A DNA stretch of 45,205 nucleotides, taken from positions 1 to 45,205 of the forward strand of contig CAYMTN010000008.1 of the NCBI GenBank assembly GCA_964393335.1. The letters run 5' to 3'. The notes below the pieces were generated by a model. That model ran no database searches and had not been told where the DNA came from. It saw only the letters and a program-made list of their open reading frames with translations. This document shows, piece after piece, positions 1 through 8,488 of the stretch (within the stretch, counting starts at the first letter, position 1; each line of letters begins with the position of its first letter). This stretch comes from CAYMTN01 sp964393335. GTDB lineage: Bacteria; Chloroflexota; Anaerolineae; Aggregatilineales; Aggregatilineaceae. Both the position numbers and the translations under genes were made by a program.

Positions 1-149
1 CCGCCGATGCGTTTGATGAACTGACGATGGACCTCGAAGATCGCCAGTCCAAGAGTGGCTTCCTGGGTGGCTTTTCGCTGATGGGCGGCAAAGACGCCGT
101 CGACGCCAGCACCATCCTGGACCTGCTGACCAACAAGTACGGCGGCTAG
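1..149 (+). CDS. C-terminal end of an unidentified protein (partial)
   Basis: An open frame enters from the left edge and ends at TAG 147-149, leaving 48 readable residues. The tail is Asp/Gly/Leu-rich (…FDELTMDLEDRQ… then a Gly-rich stretch, ending LLTNKYGG). A terminator hairpin follows about 30 bases downstream, which supports this being a real gene end. No family can be recognised from so short a piece. Confidence 0.6.
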   Translation, partial: ADAFDELTMDLEDRQSKSGFLGGFSLMGGKDAVDASTILDLLTNKYGG

Positions 150-179
150 ACGTCGCTCAACCTGCCCCGGCTAAACAAA

Positions 180-217
180 CAGGCATAAGTCTCATAGATC
201 GACCTATGCCTGCTTTT
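180..217 (+). terminator. Rho-independent terminator
   Basis: Perfect 8-bp stem CAGGCATA (180-187) with TATGCCTG (205-212), followed by CTTTTG. It follows the plus-strand gene ending at 149 and separates it from the convergent LysM lipoprotein gene. Confidence 0.7.
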
Positions 218-242
218 GTGTGTAACGAGCGCTTGCGCCGGG

Positions 243-1139
243 TTACTGCGCCGCCGGGATGACCAACACGTCGCCGGGATTGATCCGGTTGGGATTCACC
301 AGGGCGTTCGCATCAATGATCGCCTGCGGATCGACGCCGAATTTCCGTCCGATGGAATAAATCGTATCGCCGACCTGCACCGTGTAGTTGGTGGGGCCAC
401 CGTGCACGGCGGTTGCGGCTTCAGTCGTGCCTTCTTCGACAGGGGTTGCTTCTGGCTCGCCAGTATCACAGCCCGGAAGCCTGAGTTCCCACCCAATTTG
501 CAGCACGGTGTTTGGATTCCCGCCTAGCAGCGTTGGATTTGCCGCGACCAGATCACCCAGCAGCACCTCGGCGTTCTGTGCGATGGAATACAGCGTATCG
601 TTGGGTTGTACGACATGAATGCACGGATTCTCTTCCGCCGGGATGGTCGTAGGCGTCGGCATAAACGCCGGATCAATCGTGGGAGCAGGCGTGCTGGATG
701 GCTGAATATCACTCATGCCCGGCGTCGCGATCCCTGACTCGGTCGGCGTCTGCGCCTGAATGGCAGGCGTAAACGTTGGTTGAAGCTGCGGGACAGTCGT
801 CGACGTCACAGGCGCGCCGCCTTCGGTTGAGTCTGGCACGGCAGTATCCGTCTCTGCCGGCGCTGCGGTCGGCCCTGTCGTCGGGGCCGCCTCCGGCGGC
901 GTGGTAGTCGGCACGAGGGTACGTGTCGCCGTCGCCTGGACCTGCACTGTCGGCGCGCTGGTCGCCATCACCGTCGGAGATGGGGCCGGAGTCGTCGGCA
1001 CAAGATCGTTCAAGTCCACCCGGTTCGAAGTCGGCTGCACATTGTCACCTGCGTTTTTATAACAGGCGGAGACACCCAGCGCCACCAAACACAAGACCAA
1101 TACCAACATCAAACGATTCACCAAACGATCCTTCAACAT
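243..1139 (-). CDS. LysM-domain lipoprotein with Thr/Pro-rich linker
   Basis: This 298-aa protein is predicted to be exported and lipid-anchored. It starts MLKDRLVNRL, has a hydrophobic segment and a lipobox-like GVSAC with the acceptor Cys at residue 26. A long Thr/Pro/Ala-rich linker follows, then two LysM modules at about 170-220 and 250-297, each with the typical V-x-x-G/N-D-T-(L/I)-Y-S-I start. LysM modules bind N-acetylglucosamine polymers such as peptidoglycan, so a cell-wall-binding role is inferred. The frame is open further upstream to 1280, but ATG 1139 is preferred because an AAGGAGA-like ribosome site lies just before it and the signal peptide begins there. No catalytic domain is visible. 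Confidence 0.85.
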   Translation of the reverse strand: MLKDRLVNRLMLVLVLCLVALGVSACYKNAGDNVQPTSNRVDLNDLVPTTPAPSPTVMATSAPTVQVQATATRTLVPTTTPPEAAPTTGPTAAPAETDTAVPDSTEGGAPVTSTTVPQLQPTFTPAIQAQTPTESGIATPGMSDIQPSSTPAPTIDPAFMPTPTTIPAEENPCIHVVQPNDTLYSIAQNAEVLLGDLVAANPTLLGGNPNTVLQIGWELRLPGCDTGEPEATPVEEGTTEAATAVHGGPTNYTVQVGDTIYSIGRKFGVDPQAIIDANALVNPNRINPGDVLVIPAAQ

Positions 1140-1456
1140 TCTTCGCTCTCCTTCGCGCCGACCGGGAGAAACGCGCAGATTAACTTGCAACCTATCTGAA
1201 AATTGTGCCAGAACAAGCAGCGCTCCACGAGAACAATTCACGAATGGGGACTTGAGCTTGTTACCCCCACCAGCATACACCGAACCCCCGGTTTGTACAA
1301 TTTGTTCACCGCATCACGGGTGATTCTGCCACCGATTGCCAAACATCTATTGCAAACCCTCTCTACATCTTTTATAGTTGACGTGTTTGATCAACGCGAC
1401 ACGAATACCGTTTTTCAACGACCAACTATGCCGAACGTATCGGAAGGCAGTTTTTC
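1140..1456. other. Divergent intergenic region between the LysM lipoprotein and ricT
   Basis: This 317-base stretch separates two divergent genes and holds no convincing reading frame. A good plus-strand promoter is listed separately. No clear minus-strand promoter could be assigned; TTGTTC near 1215 with a weak -10 is only a possibility. Confidence 0.5.
1350..1378 (+). promoter_or_regulatory. Sigma-70-type promoter for ricT
   Basis: TTGCAA (1350-1355), a 17-base spacer, then TATAGT (1373-1378). Transcription would begin near 1385, about 70 bases before the ricT ATG. Confidence 0.6.
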
Positions 1457-2584
1457 ATGACAACACTCAATCAAAAAGACACCCAGACTGTCTCCAAATC
1501 GATTGCGGGCGTGCGTTTTTTTGAGATCGGCAAGCTCTATCACTTTAGCTGCGAGCATCTGCCCGACCTCACCGTAGGGGATTATGTCGTGGTCGAAACA
1601 ACACGCGGGCGTCAAATGGGCCAGGTGATGAGTCTGCTTCCCACCTCTGAGGATGATGCCAAACGTGACTATAAGCCGATCCTGCGGTTGGCCACGCCAA
1701 CCGACATGATGAGCCAGAAGCTGTGGAAAGCGCGCGAGGTCGAAGCCCTGATCGTCTGCCGCGAAAAAGCAGCGGAGCAAGGCGGCTCTGACAACGCCAA
1801 GTTCGTCTCCGCGCAGTATAACTTTGAAGGCACGCTGCTCACGTTCTTGTTTAGTGCCGAGGAGAAACTCAACACGTCCAAGCTGCGCTCAAACTTGCAG
1901 CGCAGTTTCAAGGCGAAAGTCGATCTACGCCAGATCGGCCCGCGTGATGTCGCCAAACTCATCGGTGGGATGGGCGCGTGTGGTATCCCGCGCTGTTGCA
2001 GCACGTTTCTGACGGATTTCAGCCCGATCTCGATCAAGATGGCGAAAGCGCAGGGTATCTCGCTGAATCCGTCCGAGATCACGGGCATGTGCGGGCGCTT
2101 GCGCTGCTGCCTCATTTACGAATACGAGCAGTATGTCGAGGCGCGAAAACAGCTCCCCAAGCGGAACAAGCGCGTCGGCACCCCGCACGGTGAGGGTAAG
2201 GTCATTGACGTTCACCCGCTGCGTGACGCGGTGACTGTGCTCGTTGAGGATCAACGCCACCTTGTCGAGCGTGAAGAAATCATCCCGATGGAAGAATGGG
2301 AAGCGCTTAAGGCCAAAGCCGAAGCGGGTTGCTCCAAGCACGGCGATGGCCCGTGCGATTGCGGGGCACGCGGCAGCAGCGACGGCGAGGAGGACGTGAA
2401 CGCCGACGAAACTGAGTCCCCAAAAAGTGATGTAAGCGAAAGCCACGATGAAAGCCAGCACCCCGACAAAGAGACTCAATCCCGCGAACGCAGCGAGCGG
2501 CGCGGTAAATCGAAAAAACGCGGCAGACGCCGGGGACGCACCCGGCGCAGTGGTTCCAGTAGTTCCGACCAACCCAACGAGTAG
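1457..2584 (+). CDS. ricT: PSP1-domain protein, RicT (YaaT) family
   Basis: The protein has 375 aa. Residues 15-270 match the PSP1/RicT family, including the Cys signature: C175, C180, C181, then C212, C217 and C218 in CGRLRCCL. In Bacillus subtilis RicT joins RicA and RicF in a cytoplasmic Fe-S complex that adjusts RNase Y specificity; an equivalent role here is inference, supported by an RNase Y gene at 38774 in the same window. From about 285 the chain becomes a low-complexity tail, first acidic (many Asp/Glu/Ser) and then basic with RRGKSKKRGRRRGR. That tail is longer than in Firmicutes homologues as I know them and could bind RNA. ATG 1457 has GGAAGG seven bases upstream. The next gene starts three bases after the stop, so an operon is likely. 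Confidence 0.88.
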   Translation: MTTLNQKDTQTVSKSIAGVRFFEIGKLYHFSCEHLPDLTVGDYVVVETTRGRQMGQVMSLLPTSEDDAKRDYKPILRLATPTDMMSQKLWKAREVEALIVCREKAAEQGGSDNAKFVSAQYNFEGTLLTFLFSAEEKLNTSKLRSNLQRSFKAKVDLRQIGPRDVAKLIGGMGACGIPRCCSTFLTDFSPISIKMAKAQGISLNPSEITGMCGRLRCCLIYEYEQYVEARKQLPKRNKRVGTPHGEGKVIDVHPLRDAVTVLVEDQRHLVEREEIIPMEEWEALKAKAEAGCSKHGDGPCDCGARGSSDGEEDVNADETESPKSDVSESHDESQHPDKETQSRERSERRGKSKKRGRRRGRTRRSGSSSSDQPNE

Positions 2585-2587
2585 GCC

Positions 2588-3316
2588 ATGACCGATCACA
2601 CACAACCTGAAGACAACTCGCTCCAACGAGTGATGGGTATTTTTGCCCACCCGGACGATCCCGAATTTTTCTGCGGCGGCACGTTTGCCAAGTGGGCCGA
2701 CGAAGGCAAACACGTCATTTTCGTGCTGGCGACCAGCGGTGACAAAGGCTCCAACGACCTGAGCATGACCTCTGATCAGTTGGTGGGTATCCGCGAAGCC
2801 GAGGAACGCGCGGCTGCCGCACGGTTGGGCGTCAAAGAAGTGATTTTTCTACGCTACCCTGATGGCGAACTTCAGCCCACGCTCGACCTGCGCCGCCAGC
2901 TTGCGCGCTTAATCCGCCTGAAACAGCCGGGCATCGTGGTCACCAACGATCCGACCGCGCGCTGGTACGGGTTCAACTACATCAATCACCCGGACCACCG
3001 CGCCATAGGTGACGTGGCGCTGGATGCTGTATTCCCGGCGGCGCGCGATCACCTCACCTTCCCCGAACTGTACCGGGAAGAAGGACTCGCCCCACACAAA
3101 GTGAAGCAGGTATACTTATGTGGTACCCATGAGCCGAACGTCCGGGTTGATACGACCAATTACCTGGAAACCAAGATCGCAGCGCTCTACGAGCATAAGA
3201 GCCAGATCGCCGATATGGACGACATGGCCAAACGCCAGCGCGATAACGTCGATCAGGAGTTTATTCAGGATGGGCCGCGTTATACAGAAGCCTTCAAGGT
3301 ATTTCACCTGCGATAA
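2588..3316 (+). CDS. PIG-L (LmbE-like) family deacetylase
   Basis: The 242-aa protein carries the zinc-binding AHPDD motif at residues 20-24 and a second HPDHR motif near 139-143, the hallmarks of PIG-L/LmbE N-acetylglucosaminyl deacetylases. Members act on GlcNAc-linked substrates, for example in mycothiol or bacillithiol synthesis; the substrate here cannot be read from the sequence. No signal peptide is present, so it should be cytoplasmic. It follows ricT by three bases and is closed by a strong terminator, so the two are probably co-transcribed. No clear Shine-Dalgarno precedes the ATG, which fits translational coupling. Confidence 0.88.
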   Translation: MTDHTQPEDNSLQRVMGIFAHPDDPEFFCGGTFAKWADEGKHVIFVLATSGDKGSNDLSMTSDQLVGIREAEERAAAARLGVKEVIFLRYPDGELQPTLDLRRQLARLIRLKQPGIVVTNDPTARWYGFNYINHPDHRAIGDVALDAVFPAARDHLTFPELYREEGLAPHKVKQVYLCGTHEPNVRVDTTNYLETKIAALYEHKSQIADMDDMAKRQRDNVDQEFIQDGPRYTEAFKVFHLR

Positions 3317-3330
3317 GCGCCTGTAATCGC

Positions 3331-3362
3331 AACCGCCTGTTCGCTCAGGCGGTTTGTTTGTT
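3331..3362 (+). terminator. Rho-independent terminator
   Basis: Perfect 9-bp stem AACCGCCTG (3331-3339) with CAGGCGGTT (3346-3354), then TGTTTGTT. It ends the ricT/PIG-L unit. The first possible TTG of the next frame lies inside its tail, which argues against that start. Confidence 0.8.
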
Positions 3363-3396
3363 CGCTGATCGTGTTAGTCAGCCAGGAGCACACGTT

Positions 3397-4584
3397 TTGA
3401 TCGATTTCAAAGAGCAGATTCGCGCCCGTGAAGCGGAATGGATCGCACGCCGGCGCGACCTGCATCAACACCCTGAACTTGGTTTTGAAGAAGTGCGCAC
3501 CGCCGGGATCGTCGCTGCCGAGTTGACCCGCCTGGGCCTGGAAGTCCAGACCGGGGTCGGCCAGACCGGCGTAGTTGGTCTATTGGAAGGTGATGCCGCC
3601 GGTCCGACCGTTCTGGTGCGGGCCGATATGGATGCGCTGCCGGTTCAGGAAGAGAATACCGTTGAGTATGCGTCACAATCGCCGGGCAAGATGCACGCCT
3701 GCGGCCATGATGGGCATACGACTATTGCGCTGGCAGTGGCCGAAGTACTGAGCGCGCACCGCCCGGCCATGGCCGGGCGGGTGAAATTCGTGTTCCAACC
3801 GGCAGAAGAAATCGGGCGCGGCGCACAGGCGATGATCGACGCGAACGTGCTCGCCAATCCCGTGCCGGATGTGGCATTGGGCCTGCACCTGTGGAACGAG
3901 GTCCCGATTGGTTCGGTGGCGCTGATTGACGGGCCGATGATGGCGGCGGCTGGTGATTTTAGCATTCGTATCACCGGGCGCGGCGGTCACGGCGGCCTGC
4001 CGCACGAAGCCCAGGACCCTATCGTAGCCGCCAGCCAGATCATCACGGCGCTGCAAACGATCGTCAGCCGTAACGTCCGGCCCACAGAAGTCGCCGTCGT
4101 ATCGGTTACCGAGTTCAAAGCCGGGGATTCGTTCAACGTCATCCCACCCGACGCGCGGCTGCGCGGCACGATCCGCGCCTTCGGCACCGAGGTGATCGGC
4201 TTGCTCGAACAACGGTTGCGCGCCATCGCGGAGGGCGTTGCCGGGGCGTTGGGCTGCACGGCAGACGTGCACGTCGAGCAGTTGACGCTGCCGGTAGTCA
4301 ATTCACCTGATGTCAACGCACGGCTGCGCGGCGTTTTTTCGAAGGTCGCGCCGGAGATCGCCATCATCGATGATTACCGCACGATGGCGGCAGAGGATAT
4401 GTCCTATTTCCTCGATGCGGTGCCGGGTACGTTCTTTTTCGTCGGCTCGGCCAACCCGGACCGGGAACTGGATTACCCGCACCATCACCCACGCTTCGAT
4501 TTCGATGAAGCCGCTATTCCACTGGCCGTTGAACTCATGGCCTCGGCAGTGGCGGCTTATGTTCTGCCCGGTGACGACGTTTAG
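3397..4584 (+). CDS. M20D-family amidohydrolase / metallopeptidase
   Basis: This 395-aa protein resembles hippurate, IAA-amino-acid and N-acyl-L-amino-acid amidohydrolases. Visible metal and catalytic residues are C102 and H104 in MHACGHDGH, the paired Glu in QPAEEIGRGA (about 137-138), H164 in GLHLW, and a late His in YPHHHPRFDF. A RADMDALPV motif precedes the metal site. It should be cytoplasmic and remove acyl groups from N-acyl amino acids; the exact substrate is unknown. The start is TTG 3397, chosen because AGGAG (3384-3388) lies eight bases upstream; an earlier TTG at 3358 sits in the preceding terminator and lacks a ribosome site. Confidence 0.9.
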   Translation: MIDFKEQIRAREAEWIARRRDLHQHPELGFEEVRTAGIVAAELTRLGLEVQTGVGQTGVVGLLEGDAAGPTVLVRADMDALPVQEENTVEYASQSPGKMHACGHDGHTTIALAVAEVLSAHRPAMAGRVKFVFQPAEEIGRGAQAMIDANVLANPVPDVALGLHLWNEVPIGSVALIDGPMMAAAGDFSIRITGRGGHGGLPHEAQDPIVAASQIITALQTIVSRNVRPTEVAVVSVTEFKAGDSFNVIPPDARLRGTIRAFGTEVIGLLEQRLRAIAEGVAGALGCTADVHVEQLTLPVVNSPDVNARLRGVFSKVAPEIAIIDDYRTMAAEDMSYFLDAVPGTFFFVGSANPDRELDYPHHHPRFDFDEAAIPLAVELMASAVAAYVLPGDDV

Positions 4585-4618
4585 GATCAAACAACAAGGG
4601 GAGCAAAGCAGGACAATT

Positions 4619-5287
4619 ATGCCACAGGTTAACATCTTCCGGTGGCGCGCGGGGAACGGTTGGCTGGTGCTGTCGGGTGGCGGTGCGCCGGAGTCCGAAG
4701 ACGTCATCAGCATTGACGCGAAAATGCTCAGCCATACCGTTTCACAAGGGCCAATCGCCTATATTTGGGCTGCCAGCGATCTCGAAGCCGCGGACCGGCA
4801 CATGGACTTGCTGCGCGACCTGGGAGCGCGCACCGGTTATCTGGTCGATATCGTTGGCGAAGAAGACGATACCCTCTTTCGCGAGTTGAACCAGGCCGGT
4901 ATGATCATCCTGGGTGATGGCCCACGCCAGCAGGTTCTGCGTGAGGGCCTGGTGGGAGTGGCGCAGCGCGGCATTGAGGACGCTTTCAGGCGGGGCGCGA
5001 CACTTTACGCCGTCGGTCAAAGCGCTGCTACCCTGGGCGCATATACGGTCGAGGGCAACCAGTATATCGAAGGATTTGGCTGGTTATCTCACGCCTTGAT
5101 CATGTCCCACTACACACCTGAATACGCCGACCACCTGCGTGCCTGGGTGCAGGGCGTCGAGGATGGTTACGGGTTGGGCTTGAGCCAGGGAGCCGCGCTG
5201 GCACTCGGTCCACGCGGCGAAGTTGAAGTGTGGGGCAACGCCCAGATCACAGTATCACTCGGCCAGAGTTTTGACACCAGTTCGTAG
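4619..5287 (+). CDS. S51-like (cyanophycinase/dipeptidase E fold) protein
   Basis: The 222-aa protein has VLSGGGAPES near its start (residues 17-26), a GDGPRQQ segment and a GQSAAT nucleophile-elbow-like motif near 140. This arrangement is seen in peptidase S51 and class I glutamine-amidotransferase-like proteins. A Ser-based hydrolase is plausible, but the match is loose and the substrate is unknown. It lies about 35 bases after the M20 gene and about 25 bases before purA, so one operon is likely. The frame stays open upstream inside the M20 gene, but ATG 4619 has both AAGGGGAG and GCAGGA upstream and begins the conserved sequence. Confidence 0.65.
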   Translation: MPQVNIFRWRAGNGWLVLSGGGAPESEDVISIDAKMLSHTVSQGPIAYIWAASDLEAADRHMDLLRDLGARTGYLVDIVGEEDDTLFRELNQAGMIILGDGPRQQVLREGLVGVAQRGIEDAFRRGATLYAVGQSAATLGAYTVEGNQYIEGFGWLSHALIMSHYTPEYADHLRAWVQGVEDGYGLGLSQGAALALGPRGEVEVWGNAQITVSLGQSFDTSS

Positions 5288-5312
5288 CACAGCAGGGGGA
5301 GGATCAAACAAT

Positions 5313-6590
5313 ATGCCAGCAACAGTGTTAATCGGGGCGCAGTGGGGCGACGAAGGAAAAGGACGGGTGGCCGATTGGTTAGCCCGCGATTCGGACGGCA
5401 TGGCGCGCTATGCCGGTGGCGATAACGCCGGGCATACGGTCATGGTTGGCGAACAACAGTTCAAGCTGCATCTGGTGCCGTCTGGCATCATTCACCCCAC
5501 TTTGCACTGCTTCATGGGCAGCGGCATGGTCGTCAACCCCAACCGGCTGCTGGACGAAATCGATATGCTGGGCCAAAAGGGGGTGAGTGTCTCGCCGGAT
5601 CGGCTGCATTTGAGCACGCGTGCGCACGTCATCATGCCAAATCATCTGGCGTTGGATGGCGCCGCCGAACGCGCCAAAGGTGACGAGTCAATCGGCACGA
5701 CGCAGCGCGGCATTGGCCCGGCCTACATGGACAAAGCCGCACGTTCCGGCCTGTTGGTGGGCGAGATGACCGATCCGGAGGCATTCGCGGATAAGATCGC
5801 GGCAGTGGTCGACCGGGCTAACCAGGTATTGACGACTGAATTTGGACTGGACCCGATCCCGACGCGCGACGTCGCCGCGCAATACGGTGCCGCCGCCGCA
5901 CGGCTTGCGCCCTACATCACGGACACCACCTACCTGATCCATGACCTGCTCGCATCCGGTCAGCGCCTGTTATGCGAAGGTGCACAGGGCACGTTGCTGG
6001 ATATCGATCACGGGCATTACCCGTATGTCACCAGTTCGTCGGCAACCGTTGGCGGCGCGCTCACCGGCCTGGGTTTTGGGCCGCAGTACATTGACCGGAT
6101 CGTGGGCGTGACCAAAGCGTACTGCACGCGCGTCGGAAACGGCCCCTTCCCCAGCGAACTGCTCGACGCCACCGGCGAGCGCTTGCGTGCCGCCGGGCAC
6201 GAGTTCGGCACGACGACCGGACGCCCGCGCCGCTGCGGCTGGGTGGACGCCGTCGCACTCACCTACGCGGTGCTCGTCAACGGTTTCACCGAGTTGGTGC
6301 TGACCAAACTCGACGTCATGAGCGGGCTGGACGAGGTCAAGATCGTGACCGCGTATGAGTTGGATGGCGTTCGCACAACACACATGCCGCTGCAAACGTG
6401 GGTGTTCGAGCGCGCAAAACCGATCTACGAAACGCTGCCCGGATGGCGGGATGATATTTCGGACGCACGCCGCTTCGAAGACCTGCCGGAACAGGCCCGC
6501 CGTTATATCGAGCGCATCGAGGCGCTGGCGGGCGTGCCAGTGAGCATGATCAGCGTTGGGCCGGAGCGCGATCAAGCCGTCTTGCGCTGA
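5313..6590 (+). CDS. purA: Adenylosuccinate synthetase
   Basis: The 425-aa protein, of normal length for the family, joins IMP and aspartate with GTP to give adenylosuccinate in AMP synthesis. Visible signatures are the P-loop-like QWGDEGKG at 10-17, NAGHTV, the GAQGTLLDID segment, TTTGRPRRCGW, and LTKLDV of the GTP-base site. The start ATG 5313 is preceded by GGGGAGGA. It sits between the S51-like gene and a binding-protein gene; no other purine gene is nearby. Confidence 0.97.
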   Translation: MPATVLIGAQWGDEGKGRVADWLARDSDGMARYAGGDNAGHTVMVGEQQFKLHLVPSGIIHPTLHCFMGSGMVVNPNRLLDEIDMLGQKGVSVSPDRLHLSTRAHVIMPNHLALDGAAERAKGDESIGTTQRGIGPAYMDKAARSGLLVGEMTDPEAFADKIAAVVDRANQVLTTEFGLDPIPTRDVAAQYGAAAARLAPYITDTTYLIHDLLASGQRLLCEGAQGTLLDIDHGHYPYVTSSSATVGGALTGLGFGPQYIDRIVGVTKAYCTRVGNGPFPSELLDATGERLRAAGHEFGTTTGRPRRCGWVDAVALTYAVLVNGFTELVLTKLDVMSGLDEVKIVTAYELDGVRTTHMPLQTWVFERAKPIYETLPGWRDDISDARRFEDLPEQARRYIERIEALAGVPVSMISVGPERDQAVLR

Positions 6591-6605
6591 GAGGCAGATG
6601 CTACT

Positions 6606-7505
6606 ATGAGCGATCAACCTTATGATTCGTATCATTCACGGATGGAATCACCGGTTGATGGTGTACCCTGGCGCGTCGTTTCGCTGGTGCCTGCTCTGAC
6701 CGAGACGTTGTTTGACCTGGACCTGGGCGACCGTCTGATCGCCATCACAAATTATTGTGTTCGCCCGGCAAACAAGGTAGAGTCAGTAGCACGGGTAGGC
6801 GGGACCCGACATCCAGATATTAGCCGCATCATCGCCATGCAGCCCGACCTTGTGCTGATGAATGACGAGGTTAACCGGCATGTCGATGCAAAGGCCTTGC
6901 AGGCAGCAGGTGTGGCCGTCTGGGTGACCAGTTCCCGCACAGTTTTTGACGTGTTGAACCTGTTGTGGAACATCATGGATGTGTTTGACCACCCCGCGAT
7001 GGTGCCGCGCGTCCGGGAGATCGAGCGGGCTTACGATTACACGATTGGCACATCACGTATACAGGAACCCGTACGCGTGTTTGTGCCGCTGTGGCGCGAT
7101 CCCTGGATTACGTTTAACAAAGAAACCTATGCGCATGATGTCCTGCGCGTTTGCGGCGGGTACAACATATGTGCCGACCAAACGCGGCGGCTGCTGCTTG
7201 AGGCCGACGCGGACCAGGCCACTCGTTGGCCCGATGATGACGATCCGCGTCTTGCCGGCATGGATAGGCGCTTTCCGCAAGTCAGCCTGGACGACGTCAC
7301 AGCGGCTCAACCGGACGTGATTCTGTTGCCAGATGAACCGTATGCGTTCACCGGCGACGACGTCGATCGTTTGTACGCGCTCGACGTCCCGGCGGCCCAC
7401 ACGGGGCGCGTCCACACCATCGACGGCAGTCTGTTGACATGGCACGGAACACGTGTCACGTATGCGCTGCGCGATTTACCGACATTATTGATGGAAGAAA
7501 GCTAA
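6606..7505 (+). CDS. Helical-backbone metal receptor (BtuF/TroA-like), no signal peptide
   Basis: The 299-aa protein begins its domain with RVVSLVPALTETLFDL and VARVGGTRHPDISRI, then QPDLVL, matching the class III periplasmic-binding fold of BtuF, FhuD and related proteins. Such proteins normally bind cobalamin, haem or siderophores outside the membrane. Here the N-terminus (MSDQPYDSYHSRM) has no signal peptide or lipobox, and no ABC permease or ATPase lies nearby. A cytoplasmic binding or enzyme-associated role is therefore likely, but the ligand is unknown. It starts 15 bases after purA and ends just before the PAS kinase. Confidence 0.75.
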   Translation: MSDQPYDSYHSRMESPVDGVPWRVVSLVPALTETLFDLDLGDRLIAITNYCVRPANKVESVARVGGTRHPDISRIIAMQPDLVLMNDEVNRHVDAKALQAAGVAVWVTSSRTVFDVLNLLWNIMDVFDHPAMVPRVREIERAYDYTIGTSRIQEPVRVFVPLWRDPWITFNKETYAHDVLRVCGGYNICADQTRRLLLEADADQATRWPDDDDPRLAGMDRRFPQVSLDDVTAAQPDVILLPDEPYAFTGDDVDRLYALDVPAAHTGRVHTIDGSLLTWHGTRVTYALRDLPTLLMEES

Positions 7506-7510
7506 CAACT

Positions 7511-8488
7511 ATGACAGCCCAGGAAATGGATCATGAAGCGCTAGAAATAGTGAGTCGGGGCTGTACTGACGCCGTGATTGTGGTGGATCAGCAGACCCAG
7601 ATTTGTATCTTCAACCCCGCAGCAGAAGCGATCTTCAACGTCAGTGCCGACGAAGTGCGCGGCCAGAGTCTGGATGATCAGCCGGTGCTGCACTCCCTCC
7701 TGCCGTTATTCCAGCAGGCGGCGTCCGGGTCAAAAAGCGTGCGCCAGCAACTAGACCTGTCCACTGGCTCGCATTGGGTGCAGGTGGTGGTGATCGAGAC
7801 ACACGATTCCCCGACTCACCACATGCCTACCCTGATGCGTGAGTTGGTCCACGAACTCAAAACGCCGGTTGCCACAGCCATTTCGCAGATCGACGTCATC
7901 AAAGCATTTGGCCTCAACGCCCGGCAGGCCGATTTTGCCGACCGGGCGCGCTATAACCTGATGACCGCCGCGACGATGATCAACGAACTGCTGGATATGG
8001 CATGGCTTGAATCCGGCAGCGAACTTCAGATCGACTCCGTTGACCTGAACCGCTTGATCGAACAGACGACGGACCAGTTTCGAGATTTCGCCCGGCAGCA
8101 GGGCGTCGAGTTCGAACTGGACCTGCCGCCAGAAGCTGTCGTCATTCAGGGGGATGAACGGGGCCTGCACAGCGCGATCGGTAATCTGCTCAGCAACGCG
8201 ATCAAATACTCGCCGGACGGCGGCAGCGTGCGCATATCAGCCCAGACGGCGGGCAACACCCTCACCATCGAAGTGCAAGACGGGGGCCTCGGCATTGCCC
8301 CAGAGCACATGCCCAACCTGTTTGACGCGTTTTATCGTGTCCGCACACCTGAAACCACGCATATCAAGGGCAGCGGCTTGGGGCTACCCATCGTCAAAGC
8401 TGTGATCGAAAAACACGGGGGGCAAGTCTTTGTCGAGAGCAAACCGGGCCAGGGCAGCGTATTCGGATTCACGCTGCCAGTCTCATAG
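7511..8488 (+). CDS. Soluble PAS-domain sensor histidine kinase
   Basis: The 325-aa protein contains a PAS domain at about 10-95, a HisKA dimerisation helix with the phospho-acceptor H114 in LVHELKTPVA, and a HATPase_c domain at about 210-325 with N-box NLLSNAIKYSP, DGGLGI and GSGLGLPIVK. There is no transmembrane segment, so it should sense a cytoplasmic signal. No response regulator follows; the nearest is the single-domain receiver at 10372-10770 on the other strand. ATG 7511 begins the PAS domain and lies five bases after the upstream stop. Its last six bases overlap the end of the convergent lipid-kinase gene. Confidence 0.88.
   Translation: MTAQEMDHEALEIVSRGCTDAVIVVDQQTQICIFNPAAEAIFNVSADEVRGQSLDDQPVLHSLLPLFQQAASGSKSVRQQLDLSTGSHWVQVVVIETHDSPTHHMPTLMRELVHELKTPVATAISQIDVIKAFGLNARQADFADRARYNLMTAATMINELLDMAWLESGSELQIDSVDLNRLIEQTTDQFRDFARQQGVEFELDLPPEAVVIQGDERGLHSAIGNLLSNAIKYSPDGGSVRISAQTAGNTLTIEVQDGGLGIAPEHMPNLFDAFYRVRTPETTHIKGSGLGLPIVKAVIEKHGGQVFVESKPGQGSVFGFTLPVS

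Noticed and set aside
1925..2713. Minus-strand open frame opposite ricT (262 aa)
   Set aside because: It spans the end of ricT and the start of the PIG-L gene and shows no recognisable domain; both plus-strand genes are clear.
4310..4618. Extended N-terminus of the S51-like protein
   Set aside because: It lies within the M20 gene in another frame with Arg/Ser-rich shadow sequence; the real start with a ribosome site is at 4619.
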